A DNA stretch of 64,000 nucleotides from Rhodoferax sp. (lineage in GTDB: Bacteria; Pseudomonadota; Gammaproteobacteria; Burkholderiales; Burkholderiaceae_C): the NCBI GenBank assembly GCA_024236015.1, contig JACKLK010000012.1, positions 62,001 through 126,000 on the forward strand. Direction: 5' to 3'. Made by a program: the position numbers and the translations under genes. Positions 41,494-50,296 of the stretch are shown here, one piece after another (position 1 is the stretch's first letter; every line of letters begins with the position of its first letter). Under the pieces are notes generated by a model, which ran no database searches, was not told the origin of the DNA, and saw only the letters and a program-made list of their open reading frames with translations.

Positions 41494-42747
41494 TCACCGG
41501 TAGCTGCGCGCGTCCTCGATCACCTTGCCGTCGTTGGGCAGGCTGCCCGGCAATACCAGTTCCACCTCGCCGCGCAGCTTGGTCACCTCGCGGATCGCCG
41601 CCTGCAGCTTCTCGATCAGCGCGTCCGGCCCGCTGCAGGCAGTCTCGACCTGCAGCGTCATGGTGTCGTTGGCCATCTCGCCGCGCACCACCAGCCGTGC
41701 CTTGGCCACCTCGGGAAACCGCTTGGCGATCGCCTGCACCTGTCCGGGATGCACGAACATGCCGCGCACCTTGGTGGTCTGGTCGGCCCGTCCCATCCAG
41801 CCCTTGATGCGCGCATTGGTACGGCCGGTGGGACAGGCCCCGGGCAGGATGGCGCTCAGGTCGCCGGTGCCGAACCGTACCAGCGGATAGGCCGGGTTGA
41901 GCGTGGTCACGACCAGTTCGCCCACTTCGCCCTCGGGCACCGGGTCGCCGGTGCCCGGGCGCACGATCTCGACGATGACGGATTCGTCGAGCACCAGGCC
42001 TTCGCGCGCACGGGTCTCGTAGGCGATCAGGCCCAGGTCGGCGGTCGCGAAGCACTGGTAGCCCGCGATGCCGCGTTCCAGGAACCAGTCGCGCAGGCTG
42101 GGCGGATAAGCCTCGCCGCCGAACAAGGCCTTGGTCACGCTGGGCAGCGGCACACCCATGTCGGCCGCCTTCTCGACGATGATCTTCAGGAAGCTGGGCG
42201 TGCCGATGTAGCCGGCCGGACGCAGGTCGGCCATGGCCTGCACCTGCTGCTCGGTCTGGCCGGTGCCGGCCGCGAACACCGAGCAACCCAGCGCATGGGC
42301 GCCGGTTTCCATCATCGAGCCGGCCGGCACGAAGTGGTAGCTGAAGCAGTTGTGGATCAGCTCGCCGGGACGGAAGCCGGCGGCGAACATGGATCGCGCC
42401 AGGCGCCAGTAGTCGCTCGCGCGGCCCTCGGGCTCGTAGATCGGCCCCGGGCTGGCGAACACGCGCGGCATCTCGGCGCCAAAGCCGATGGCCGCAAAGC
42501 CGCCGAACACGTCCTGCGCGCGCTGGGCCTGCTGCTGCGCGAGCAGTTCGTGCTTGCGCGTGACCGGCAGCCGGGCCAGCGCCTGGCGGGTGTTCACCGC
42601 GGCCGGGTCCACGCCCTGCAGGATGCGGGCGAACGCCGCACTGGCGCGCTGCGCATGCGCCACCTGGCCCGGCAGGGCCTGCAGCAGGGCCGCTTCGCGC
42701 GCGGCCGGATCGCGGATTTCCAGGGAGTCGTAATGGTCGTGTTGCAT
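41494..42747 (-). CDS. Phenylacetate-CoA ligase (PaaK)-family protein with altered P-loop
   Basis: A 417-residue PaaK-family AMP-binding protein. The rear half is well conserved: YIGTPSFLKIIVEKA, ALFGGEAYPPSLRDW, FATADLGLIAYETR, GELVVTTLNPAYPLVRFGTGDLS, GWMGRADQTTKVRGMFVHPGQV. The P-loop where PaaK has SSGTTGxP reads ASPGPIYEPEG (residues 98-108), so the usual phosphate-binding glycines and threonines are missing. It may be a ligase with an unusual nucleotide site, or have another role. ATG at 42747; 35 nt after the livF-type gene stop. Confidence 0.82.
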   Translation of the reverse strand: MQHDHYDSLEIRDPAAREAALLQALPGQVAHAQRASAAFARILQGVDPAAVNTRQALARLPVTRKHELLAQQQAQRAQDVFGGFAAIGFGAEMPRVFASPGPIYEPEGRASDYWRLARSMFAAGFRPGELIHNCFSYHFVPAGSMMETGAHALGCSVFAAGTGQTEQQVQAMADLRPAGYIGTPSFLKIIVEKAADMGVPLPSVTKALFGGEAYPPSLRDWFLERGIAGYQCFATADLGLIAYETRAREGLVLDESVIVEIVRPGTGDPVPEGEVGELVVTTLNPAYPLVRFGTGDLSAILPGACPTGRTNARIKGWMGRADQTTKVRGMFVHPGQVQAIAKRFPEVAKARLVVRGEMANDTMTLQVETACSGPDALIEKLQAAIREVTKLRGEVELVLPGSLPNDGKVIEDARSYR

Positions 42748-42782
42748 CGGATGGCGCCTCTCGATCGGATACGGAATGCGCG

Positions 42783-43592
42783 TCAGGCCAGCCAGCGCTT
42801 GCGCCGCTTGTAGCTCTTGACGTCCTTGAACGACTTGCGTTCGCCGCCGCCCATGCCCAGGTAGAACTCCTTGACGTCCTCGTTGTCGCGCAGATCGGCG
42901 GCGACGCCGTCCATCACCACGCGGCCGCTTTCCATGATGTAGCCGTAGTCGGCGTATTTCAGCGCCATGTTGGTGTTCTGCTCGGCCAGCAGGAAGGTGA
43001 CCTTCTCCTTGGTGTTGAGGTCGCGCACGATGTTGAACACCTCCTCGACCAGCTGCGGCGCCAGTCCCATCGAGGGTTCGTCGAGCAGCACCACGCTGGG
43101 GTTGGCCATCAACGCGCGGCCGATCGCGCACATCTGCTGTTCGCCGCCCGACGTGTAGGCAGCCTGGCTGGTGCGACGGGTCTTGAGTCGCGGGAAATAG
43201 GTGTAGACCTTGTCCAGGTTGCGCGCGATCTCGGCCTTGTCGGTGCGGGTGTAGGAGCCGGTCATCAGGTTCTCCTCGATCGTGAGGTGGGCGAAACAAT
43301 GCCGCCCCTCCATGACCTGCACCACGCCGCGCTGCACCAGGTCGGCCGGCGAGAGGTTTTCGATGCGTTCGCCGCGCAGCTCGATCGAACCCTTGGTGAC
43401 TTCGCCGCGTTCGCCCTTGAGCAGGTTGGAGATGGCGCGCAGCGTCGTCGTCTTGCCCGCGCCATTGCCGCCCAGGATGGCGACGATCTTTCCATTGGGC
43501 ACGTGGAGCGAGACGCCCTTGAGCACCAGGATCACGTGGTTGTAGATGACCTCGATGCCATTGACATTGAGGACGATGTCCGAAGTGCTCAT
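42783..43592 (-). CDS. livF: Branched-chain amino acid-type ABC transporter ATP-binding protein (LivF)
   Basis: A 269-residue ATPase. Walker A GGNGAGKTTTLRAISNLL, signature TSGGEQQMCAIGRALM, Walker B SVVLLDEPSMGLAPQLVEEVF and the H-loop region LLAEQNTNMALKYADYGYIMESGR mark it as LivF-like. A longer than usual tail (FKDVKSYKRRKRWLA) is present. It pairs with LivG (47343), LivH and LivM. It is separated from the receptor gene by 235 nt carrying a repeat element, unlike the tight spacing elsewhere in the operon. Confidence 0.93.
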   Translation of the reverse strand: MSTSDIVLNVNGIEVIYNHVILVLKGVSLHVPNGKIVAILGGNGAGKTTTLRAISNLLKGERGEVTKGSIELRGERIENLSPADLVQRGVVQVMEGRHCFAHLTIEENLMTGSYTRTDKAEIARNLDKVYTYFPRLKTRRTSQAAYTSGGEQQMCAIGRALMANPSVVLLDEPSMGLAPQLVEEVFNIVRDLNTKEKVTFLLAEQNTNMALKYADYGYIMESGRVVMDGVAADLRDNEDVKEFYLGMGGGERKSFKDVKSYKRRKRWLA

Positions 43593-43728
43593 GCGCGATT
43601 CCGTTTCATGCTGTGTGAGGCCAACTGCAAGGCCGGCGCTGCCAGCCTTGCAGTTGGCGGCTCGTCACCGAGCCGCCACCGGGCCATAAAAGGTCGAACA
43701 ATCATGGAGCAGGCAAGTAGGGTCCCCC

Positions 43729-43823
43729 ACGGAACTGGCTCTGCCAGGCCGTAGGGGGCGCCCCCCAGTGGGGGGTTCGGCCGGTCTACACGCAGTGAGA
43801 CCGGACAGACGGGGGGCGTCTAC
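43729..43823. repeat. Intergenic hairpin repeat, family A copy 1
   Basis: Two adjacent stem-loops: CCCCCC/GGGGGG around AGT (43761-43775) and CCGGTCT/AGACCGG around the loop ACACGCAGTG (43781-43804), followed by GACAGACGGGGGGCGTC. An upstream part (ACGGAACTGGCTCTGCCAGGC) is also shared with 63300-63320. It lies just beyond the stop of the receptor gene on the minus strand, inside the transport operon. The stem differs from the other copies by paired changes that keep the pairing. It probably acts as a transcript-end or stabilising element. Confidence 0.8.
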
Positions 43824-43827
43824 CATC

Positions 43828-45159
43828 TCAGGACTGGCAGTCCTGGCCCGAACGACGGGTCCACTTCTTCTCGGCGGCGTACTTGTCGGCGGCGTTCTTG
43901 ACCATCGGCTTGATGATCTGGTCGTCGGCCTGGTACCAGTCGCTGGAGAACACCCACTTGCTGCCGTCCCAGGTGTGGATACGGGCCCAGGCCGCACCCA
44001 TGTGGTCCTGGCAGCTGGTGGAGATCGGACGCATCACGTTCTTGAAGCCCAGCGCGTTGAGCTTGTCCTGCGTCAGGTTGAGGTTCTCATAACCCCAGCG
44101 TGCCTGCTCGGCCGTCATGACCTTGCCCTTGCCGAAACGCTCCTGCGCCGCGCGCACACCTTCGACCGCGAACATCGCGCTCATCAGGCCGCGCATGTAC
44201 AGCACCTGGCCGACCTCTTCCTTCGGTCCCGTGCCCTCGTTCTTGGCATGCAGCTTGGTCAGGATCTCCTTGACCACGTCGGAGTTGGTCTCGGTGCCGT
44301 GCTGCATCGTGATCGCGTTGTAGCCCTTGGCACCCGCGCCGACGTCCTTGACGTCCGGCTCGGCGCCGGCCCACCAGACACCGTACATCTTCTCGCGCGG
44401 ATAACCCGTGGCCTGGGCCTCCTTGAGCGCGGTGGAATTCATCACGCCCCAGCCCCACAACAACACGTAGTCGGGCCGGTTCTGGCGCACCTGCAGCCAG
44501 GTCGCCTTCTGCTCGACACCCGGATGGGTCACCGGCAACACGCTGAGCTGGAAGCCGTGCATCGCCGCGCGCTCCTCGAGCAGCGGGATCGGCTCCTTGC
44601 CGTAAGGGCTGTCATGGTAGATCAGCGTGATCTTCTTGCCCTTGAGCTTGTCCAGGCCGCCTTCCTTCTTGGCGATGTGCTGGATCAGCACGTCGGCGGC
44701 CACCCAGTAGGTGCCGGCGATCGGGAAGTTCCACTTGAACACGCCGCCGTCGGCCGACTCGCTGCGGCCGTAGCCGGCGGTGATCAGCGGGATCTTGTCC
44801 ACCGGCGCCTTCTCGGTCAACGCGAACGTGATGCCGGTCGACAGCGGTTGGAACACGGTCGCACCGCCGTTCTTGCCCTTGAGGCGCTCGTAGCATTCGA
44901 CGCCGCGGTCGGTGGCGTAGCCGGTCTCGCATTCCTCGAACACCACCTTCACGCCGTTGATGCCGCCACGCGCATTGGTGAGCTTGAGGTAGTCGGCGTA
45001 TCCGTTGGCGAACGGCACGCCGTTGGGCGCGTAGGCGCCGGTGCGGTACACGAGCGAGGGAAAGAACTGCTCCTGCGCCTGTGCGGCGGTCGTCACCAAC
45101 GCCGACGTCAGGCCTGCACAGGCCACGGTCACCCCCAGTACCAGGTTTCGAATCTTCAT
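43828..45159 (-). CDS. ABC transporter periplasmic substrate-binding protein (LivK-type)
   Basis: A 443-residue receptor with signal peptide (LVLGVTVACAGLTSALVTTAAQAQ) and the type 1 periplasmic-binding fold: FFPSLVYRTGAYAPNGVPFANGYADYLKLTNARGGINGVKVVFEECETGYATDRGVECYERLK is the first lobe (read in parts). It is longer than amino-acid LivK proteins and resembles receptors linked to aromatic acid use. ATG at 45159 with AAGGAG about 9 nt upstream; an in-frame start at 45201 is less likely. The two repeated hairpins follow its stop. Confidence 0.9.
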   Translation of the reverse strand: MKIRNLVLGVTVACAGLTSALVTTAAQAQEQFFPSLVYRTGAYAPNGVPFANGYADYLKLTNARGGINGVKVVFEECETGYATDRGVECYERLKGKNGGATVFQPLSTGITFALTEKAPVDKIPLITAGYGRSESADGGVFKWNFPIAGTYWVAADVLIQHIAKKEGGLDKLKGKKITLIYHDSPYGKEPIPLLEERAAMHGFQLSVLPVTHPGVEQKATWLQVRQNRPDYVLLWGWGVMNSTALKEAQATGYPREKMYGVWWAGAEPDVKDVGAGAKGYNAITMQHGTETNSDVVKEILTKLHAKNEGTGPKEEVGQVLYMRGLMSAMFAVEGVRAAQERFGKGKVMTAEQARWGYENLNLTQDKLNALGFKNVMRPISTSCQDHMGAAWARIHTWDGSKWVFSSDWYQADDQIIKPMVKNAADKYAAEKKWTRRSGQDCQS

Positions 45160-45240
45160 CACTTCAGTCTCCTTCAAAAAATTACTTGCACACTCACACA
45201 ACCACCCAGGCCCCTGGAATCAACCCCACCTGGCATCGAT

Positions 45241-45293
45241 GCATCGGCTCCACCCGGGTGCGGGACGGATCCGATGCCCCATGCCGAATGGGG
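45241..45293 (-). terminator. Intercistronic stem-loops between LivM and receptor genes
   Basis: In the 141-nt gap between the LivM-like stop and the receptor start: CCCCAT/ATGGGG around GCCGA (45277-45293), just after the LivM stop on the minus strand, then GCATCGG/CCGATGC (45241-45247 with 45271-45277). No T-run follows. Such structures often set different mRNA levels for permease and receptor genes of one operon. Confidence 0.4.
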
Positions 45294-45300
45294 CTGGACA

Positions 45301-46377
45301 TCAGTGCGGGAAGGGCCACAACCGCAACTTCTGCTTGCCGATGCTCCACAACCGCGCCAGTCCGTGCGGCTCCACGATCAGGAACCAGACGATCAAGGCG
45401 CCGAAGATCATGAACTCGGTATGCGAGACGGCCGCCGTCGAGATGTCGACGCCGATCAGCGTGCCGACCCAGGGCAGGAACTGGTTCAGGAAGATCGGCA
45501 ACACCACGATGAACGCGGCGCCGAAGAAACTGCCCATGATCGAACCCATGCCGCCGATGATCACCATGAACAGCAGCTGGAACGACCGGTCGATCGAGAA
45601 CGCCGCCGGCTCCCACGAACCCAGGTGCACGAAGCCCCACAGGCCGCCGGCCACGCCGATGATGAAGGAGCTGATCGCGAACGCGCTGAGCTTGGCGTAC
45701 ATCGGCCGGATGCCGATCACGGCCGCGGCCACGTCCATGTCGCGGATCGCCATCCACTCGCGTCCGATGGCCGAACGCACCAGGTTCTTCGCCAGCAGCG
45801 CGAACACCACCAGGAAACCCAGGCAGAACAGGTATTTCTCGACCGGCGTGTTGATGGTCCAGCCCAGCACCTGCAGGTTGGACACCGACACCGAACCGGA
45901 GGCATTGTTGTTGGTGAACCAGCCGATGCGCAGGAACGCCCAGTCGCAGAAGAACTGCGCCGCCAGCGTGGCCACGGCCAGGTACAGGCCCTTGACGCGC
46001 AGGCTGGGGATGCCGAACACGATGCCCACCAGCGTGGCGAAGAATCCGCCCGACAACAACGCGACGATCAGCGGCATGCCGTCGATGCGGATGAAGGTGT
46101 TGTAGGCCGCGTACGCGCCCACCGCCATGAACGCACCCGAGCCCAGCGAGATCTGCCCGCAATACCCGACCAGCACGTTGACGCCGATGGCCGCCAGCGA
46201 CAGGATCAGGAACGGGATCAGGATGGCGCGGTACATGTATTCGTCGACGATCATCGGCACGCCGACGAAGGCGAAGGCGATCAGCGCCAGGATCATCCAG
46301 CGGTCCTGCGCGATCGGGAAGATCTGCTGGTCCGCGCGGTACGAGGTCTTGAACTGGCCGTTTTCTCTGTAGAACAT
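45301..46377 (-). CDS. livM: Branched-chain amino acid-type ABC permease (LivM)
   Basis: A 358-residue permease with about ten membrane segments. Seen: LAAIGVNVLVGYCGQISLGSGAFMAVGAYAAYNT (the LivM hallmark), GIPSLRVKGLYLAVATLAAQF, REWMAIRDMDVAAAVIGIRPMYAKLSAFAISSFIIGVAGGLWG, and MVIIGGMGSIMGSFFGAAFIVVLP. Forms the channel with LivH. It starts 18 nt after the LivH stop. Confidence 0.93.
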   Translation of the reverse strand: MFYRENGQFKTSYRADQQIFPIAQDRWMILALIAFAFVGVPMIVDEYMYRAILIPFLILSLAAIGVNVLVGYCGQISLGSGAFMAVGAYAAYNTFIRIDGMPLIVALLSGGFFATLVGIVFGIPSLRVKGLYLAVATLAAQFFCDWAFLRIGWFTNNNASGSVSVSNLQVLGWTINTPVEKYLFCLGFLVVFALLAKNLVRSAIGREWMAIRDMDVAAAVIGIRPMYAKLSAFAISSFIIGVAGGLWGFVHLGSWEPAAFSIDRSFQLLFMVIIGGMGSIMGSFFGAAFIVVLPIFLNQFLPWVGTLIGVDISTAAVSHTEFMIFGALIVWFLIVEPHGLARLWSIGKQKLRLWPFPH

Positions 46378-46395
46378 GGTGTTGCCTTCCTGCCG

Positions 46396-47325
46396 TCAGA
46401 CGCGGTCGATGATCTTCTCGCCAAACAAGCCCTGCGGGCGGAACAGCAGGAACACCAGCGCCAGCATGTAGGCGAACCAGATCTCGATGCCGCCGCCGAC
46501 ATACGGCCCCAGGTAGACCTCGGACAACTTCTCGCCGACGCCGATGATCAGGCCGCCGATGATGGCGCCCGGCACCGAGGTCAGGCCGCCCAGGATGATG
46601 ACCGGCAATGCGCGCAGGGCCACCGTGGTCAGCGAGAACTGCACGCCGAGCTTGGAGCCCCAGATCACGCCGGCCACCAGCGCCGTGATGCCGGCCACGA
46701 ACCAGACGATGACCCAGATCCGGCTGAGCTTGATGCCGATCGACTGCGCGGCCTGGTGGTCGTCGGCCACCGCGCGCAACGCGCGGCCGGTGCCGGTCTT
46801 CTGAAAGAACAGCGACAACGCCCCCACCAGCAGCGCGGCCACGATGGCGGCGTAGACGTCCTCCAGGCTGACCAGGATGCCGCCCTGGAAGGTGTCCTGG
46901 AACAGGAACAGCGGCTCCTTGGGCATGCCGACGTCGATCTGGTAGATGTTGCTGCCGAAGATGGTCTGGCCCAGGCCGTCGAGGAAATAGGTGATGCCCA
47001 GCGTGGCCATCAGCAGCGTCACGCCCTCCTGGTTCACCAGGTGGCGCAGCACCAGGCGCTCGATCAGCCAGGCCAGCGCGAACATCACGGCCGCGGCCAG
47101 CGCAAACGCGATCAGGTTGCCCAGGAACTTGCTCTCGATGCCCAGCCAGCCGGGAATCCATTCGGAGAACCGGGCCATGGCCAGCGCCGCGAACAACACC
47201 ATCGCGCCTTGCGCGAAGTTGAACACGCCCGAGGCCTTGAAGATGAGCACGAAGCCCAGCGCCACCAGCGAATACAACATGCCGGCCATCAGGCCGCCGA
47301 TCAGGGTTTCAATGAAAAAAGCCAT
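46396..47325 (-). CDS. livH: Branched-chain amino acid-type ABC permease (LivH)
   Basis: A 309-residue permease with about eight membrane segments. Seen: LIGGLMAGMLYSLVALGFVLIFKASGVFNFAQGAMVLFAALA, LATLGITYFLDGLGQTIFG, TALVAGVIWGSKLGVQ and VIILGGLTSVPGAIIGGLIIGVGEKLSE. A GGAGA ribosome site lies about 7 nt before the ATG. It starts 17 nt after the LivG stop. Confidence 0.93.
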   Translation of the reverse strand: MAFFIETLIGGLMAGMLYSLVALGFVLIFKASGVFNFAQGAMVLFAALAMARFSEWIPGWLGIESKFLGNLIAFALAAAVMFALAWLIERLVLRHLVNQEGVTLLMATLGITYFLDGLGQTIFGSNIYQIDVGMPKEPLFLFQDTFQGGILVSLEDVYAAIVAALLVGALSLFFQKTGTGRALRAVADDHQAAQSIGIKLSRIWVIVWFVAGITALVAGVIWGSKLGVQFSLTTVALRALPVIILGGLTSVPGAIIGGLIIGVGEKLSEVYLGPYVGGGIEIWFAYMLALVFLLFRPQGLFGEKIIDRV

Positions 47326-47342
47326 GGGTGCTGTCTCCGCGT

Positions 47343-48140
47343 TCAGTGGCTGGTGCCCAGATAGGCACTGATGACTTCTTCGTTCGCGCGCACTTCCTGT
47401 GGCGTGCCGTCGCCGATCTTCTTGCCGTAGTCCAGCACCACGACCCGGTCGGAGATGTCCATCACCACACCCATGTCGTGCTCGATCAGCACGATGGTGG
47501 TGCCGAACTCGTCGTTGACGTCCAGGATGAAGCGGCTCATGTCCTGCTTCTCCTCCAGGTTCATGCCGGCCATGGGTTCGTCGAGCAGCAGCACCTGCGG
47601 CTCCATGGCCAGCGCCCGGCCCAGGTCGACCCGTTTCTGCAGTCCGTAGGGCAGCTGGCCGACCGGCGTCTTGCGGTAGGCCTGGATCTCCAGGAAGTCG
47701 ACGATGTGTTCGACGAACTCGCGGTGTTTCTCCTCCTCGCGCTGGGCCGGACCGATGCGCAGCGCCTGCAGGAACAGGTTGCTCCTGATGCGCAGGTTGC
47801 GGCCGGTCATGATGTTGTCGATCACGCTCATGCCCTTGAACAGCGCCAGGTTCTGGAACGTACGCGCGATGCCCATCTCGGCGACCTGCCGGCTGTTCAT
47901 GTGCTTGAAGGTGCGGCCGCGGAAGCTGATCTCGCCCTTCTGCGGCGAATAGACGCCGTTGATGCAGTTGAGCATCGAACTCTTGCCGGCACCGTTGGGG
48001 CCGATGATGGCGCGCACCTCGTGTTCGCGCACGTCGAACGAGATGTCGGTCAACGCATTCACCCCGCCGAACGACAGGCTGATGTTCTTGACGTCCAATA
48101 TGACGTCACCGATTTTCTTCTGGGGCGCAATGTCGCTCAT
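47343..48140 (-). CDS. livG: Branched-chain amino acid-type ABC transporter ATP-binding protein (LivG)
   Basis: A 265-residue ATPase: Walker A GPNGAGKSSMLNCINGVY, signature LPYGLQKRVDLGRALAMEP (LPYG instead of LSGG, normal in LivG), Walker B QVLLLDEPMAGMNLEEKQDMS and H-loop VLIEHDMGVVMDISDRVVVLDYGKKI. I start at ATG 48140 (MSDIAPQKKIGDVILDVKN), 10 nt after the synthetase stop; the upstream frame to 48176 would overlap that gene. Confidence 0.93.
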   Translation of the reverse strand: MSDIAPQKKIGDVILDVKNISLSFGGVNALTDISFDVREHEVRAIIGPNGAGKSSMLNCINGVYSPQKGEISFRGRTFKHMNSRQVAEMGIARTFQNLALFKGMSVIDNIMTGRNLRIRSNLFLQALRIGPAQREEEKHREFVEHIVDFLEIQAYRKTPVGQLPYGLQKRVDLGRALAMEPQVLLLDEPMAGMNLEEKQDMSRFILDVNDEFGTTIVLIEHDMGVVMDISDRVVVLDYGKKIGDGTPQEVRANEEVISAYLGTSH

Positions 48141-48150
48141 GAACGTGCTT

Positions 48151-50097
48151 TCAGGCCGCAGCCTTGACCGGCGCAAAGGTCCGGGTGTCGTCGATCCGCA
48201 GCGTGGCGCTGACCTTGCCGGTGCGCCCGTCCTCGAACTTGACGACCGTCTCGATGTATTGCTCGGTCTTGCCGCCGTACAGGCCGTCGACCAGCGGCTG
48301 GTACTTGTCGGCGATGAAGCCGCGCCGGACCTTGTTGGTGCGGGTCAGCTCGCCGTCATCGGCGTCGAGTTCCTTGTGCAGCACCAGGAAGCGGCTGACC
48401 TGGCTGCCCGCCAGCAAGGCGTCCGCGGCCAGGTCGGCGTTGACCTTCTCGATGCATTCCTTGATCAGCTGGTAGACCTCGGGTTTCTGCGCCAGGTCGG
48501 TGTAGCCGGCATAGGCCAGGTTGCGCCGTTCGGCCCAGTTGCCCACCGCGTTCATGTCGATGTTGACCATCACGCAGACCTTCTCGCGCCCGTCGCCATA
48601 GGCCACGACCTCCTTGATGAACGGGAAGAACTTGAGCTTGTTCTCGACGTATTTGGGCGCGAACATGGCGCCGTCGTTGGCGCCGCCCTTGATGCGGCCC
48701 ACGTCCTTGACCCGGTCGATGATCTTCAGGTGCCCATGCGCGTCGATGAAGCCGGCATCGCTGGTGTGGTACCAGCCGTCCGGCGTCAGCACCTCGGCCG
48801 TGGCCTGCGGGTTCTTGAAATACTCCTTGAGCAGCCCCGGCGACTTGACCAGGATCTCGCCGTTGTCGGCGACCTTGATCTCGACACCGGAGATCGGCAG
48901 CCCGACCGTGTCGGCGCGCGCCGCGTTGTCGGGCTGCAGGCAGACGAACACCGCGGTCTCGGTGGAGCCGTAGAGCTGCTTGAGGTTGATGCCGATGGAG
49001 CGGTAGAACTGGAACAGGTCCGGCCCGATCGCCTCGCCCGCCGTGTAGGCCACGCGCACCCGGCTCATGCCCAGGTTGTTGCGCAGCGGCCCGTAGACCG
49101 ACCAGTCGCCCATCGCGTAGAGCAGCCGGTCCAGCAGGCCGAGCGGCTTGCCGTCCATGCGATCCGGGCCGACCCGCTTGGCCAGCGCCATCGCCGCATG
49201 AAACAGCTTGCGCTTGAGCGCACCGGCGTCCTCCATGCGGATCATCACGCTGGTCAGAAGGCCTTCGAACACCCGCGGCGGCGCGAAATAGTAGGTGGGG
49301 CCGACCTCCTTGAGGTCGATGGTCACCGTCTCGGCCGACTCCGGGCAGTTGACGACATAACCGCAGGCCAGCCACTGGGCGTAACTGAAGATGTTCTGCC
49401 CGATCCAGGCCGGCGGCAGATAGGCCAGCACCTCCTCGGCGTGGGTCAGCTTGTCGAAATCGGCGCCGGCGCGGGCCCGGTCGAGCAGGCTGTCGTGGGT
49501 GTGCACCACACCCTTGGGATTGCCGGTCGTGCCCGAGGTGAAGAACATCGCGGCCACGTCGTGCGGCTGTGCCTGCTCGATATGGCTGCGCAGGAAGTCG
49601 TCGTGCTGGCGCGCGTAGACCTTGCCGGCCGCGATCAGTTCCTCGATCGCCATCAAGCCCGGCTCGTCGTAGTTGCGCAGGCCGCGCGGGTCGTCGAAAT
49701 AGATGTGCGCCAGCTGCGGACATTGCTCGCGGACCTCGAGCAGCTTGTCGACCTGTTCCTGGTCCTCGGCAAACGCGAAACACACGTCGGCGTTGTTGAT
49801 CGGGAACACGCACTCGGCCGCCACGGCGTCCTGGTACAGCGGAATCGGAATCGCGCCCAGCGACTGCACCGCCAGCATGGTCGCGTACAGGCGTGGCCGG
49901 TTGGAGCCGACCACGACCATGTGCTGGCCCCGGCCCAGCCCGGCCTGGTGCAGTCCGCCGGCGATGTCGGCCACCAGCTCGCGCAGGTCGGCCCAGTTCA
50001 GCGTCTGCCAGATGCCGAACTCCTTCTCGCGCATCGCTGCCGCTTCCGGTCGCTCGGCTGCATGTTTCAGCAACAATCGGGGGAACGTGGTCTGCAC
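48151..50097 (-). CDS. AMP-forming acyl-CoA synthetase at the head of the transport operon
   Basis: A 648-residue long-chain-type (FadD15-like) synthetase. Seen: AAMFFTSGTTGNPKGVVHTHDSLL (P-loop), LAYLPPAWIGQNIFSYAQWL, YYFAPPRVFEGLLT, YTAGEAIGPDLFQFYRSIGINLKQLYGSTETAVF, GWYHTSDAGFID, IIDRVKDVGRIKGG. The start is a GTG at 50097 with GAAGGAGA directly upstream, which decides against the longer frame from 50157. First gene of an operon with LivGHMKF, a PaaK-like protein and a Bug receptor: this suggests uptake and CoA activation of the same carboxylic acid. Substrate unknown; aromatic or long-chain acids are both possible. Confidence 0.9.
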   Translation of the reverse strand: MQTTFPRLLLKHAAERPEAAAMREKEFGIWQTLNWADLRELVADIAGGLHQAGLGRGQHMVVVGSNRPRLYATMLAVQSLGAIPIPLYQDAVAAECVFPINNADVCFAFAEDQEQVDKLLEVREQCPQLAHIYFDDPRGLRNYDEPGLMAIEELIAAGKVYARQHDDFLRSHIEQAQPHDVAAMFFTSGTTGNPKGVVHTHDSLLDRARAGADFDKLTHAEEVLAYLPPAWIGQNIFSYAQWLACGYVVNCPESAETVTIDLKEVGPTYYFAPPRVFEGLLTSVMIRMEDAGALKRKLFHAAMALAKRVGPDRMDGKPLGLLDRLLYAMGDWSVYGPLRNNLGMSRVRVAYTAGEAIGPDLFQFYRSIGINLKQLYGSTETAVFVCLQPDNAARADTVGLPISGVEIKVADNGEILVKSPGLLKEYFKNPQATAEVLTPDGWYHTSDAGFIDAHGHLKIIDRVKDVGRIKGGANDGAMFAPKYVENKLKFFPFIKEVVAYGDGREKVCVMVNIDMNAVGNWAERRNLAYAGYTDLAQKPEVYQLIKECIEKVNADLAADALLAGSQVSRFLVLHKELDADDGELTRTNKVRRGFIADKYQPLVDGLYGGKTEQYIETVVKFEDGRTGKVSATLRIDDTRTFAPVKAAA

Positions 50098-50177
50098 GGT
50101 GTCTCCTTCAATGCCATGGGTCCTGCGTTGGCACCGCCGCGTCGGGTCGGTTGGCAACGGGCCTGTCGTTGCCTCCC

Positions 50178-50220
50178 AATATAGGATTTAATTTGACGTC
50201 ATCCTGTCGGTCGGACGACA
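50178..50220 (-). promoter_or_regulatory. Promoter of the synthetase-Liv operon with Crp/Fnr-like site
   Basis: Minus-strand -10 TATATT at 50183-50178; no good -35. A 16-bp inverted repeat, TGTCG-N6-CGACA (50205-50220), has the same spacing as a Crp site (TGTGA-N6-TCACA). With a transcription start near 50171 its centre is at about -41.5, where class II activators of the Crp/Fnr family bind. A Crp/Fnr gene begins 77 nt away on the other strand. Confidence 0.6.
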
Positions 50221-50296
50221 ATTCAGGGTTATGGAGGCTAGGGATTTCCCTAGGCTTTTGCCCTCTTTCCCGACCTTCCCGCGCCCGCGCTGATCC

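Noticed and set aside
43768..47364. 1198-residue open frame on the plus strand opposite the Liv genes
   Set aside because: Antisense to four clear transporter genes; composition is His/Gln/Arg-rich with no domain pattern.
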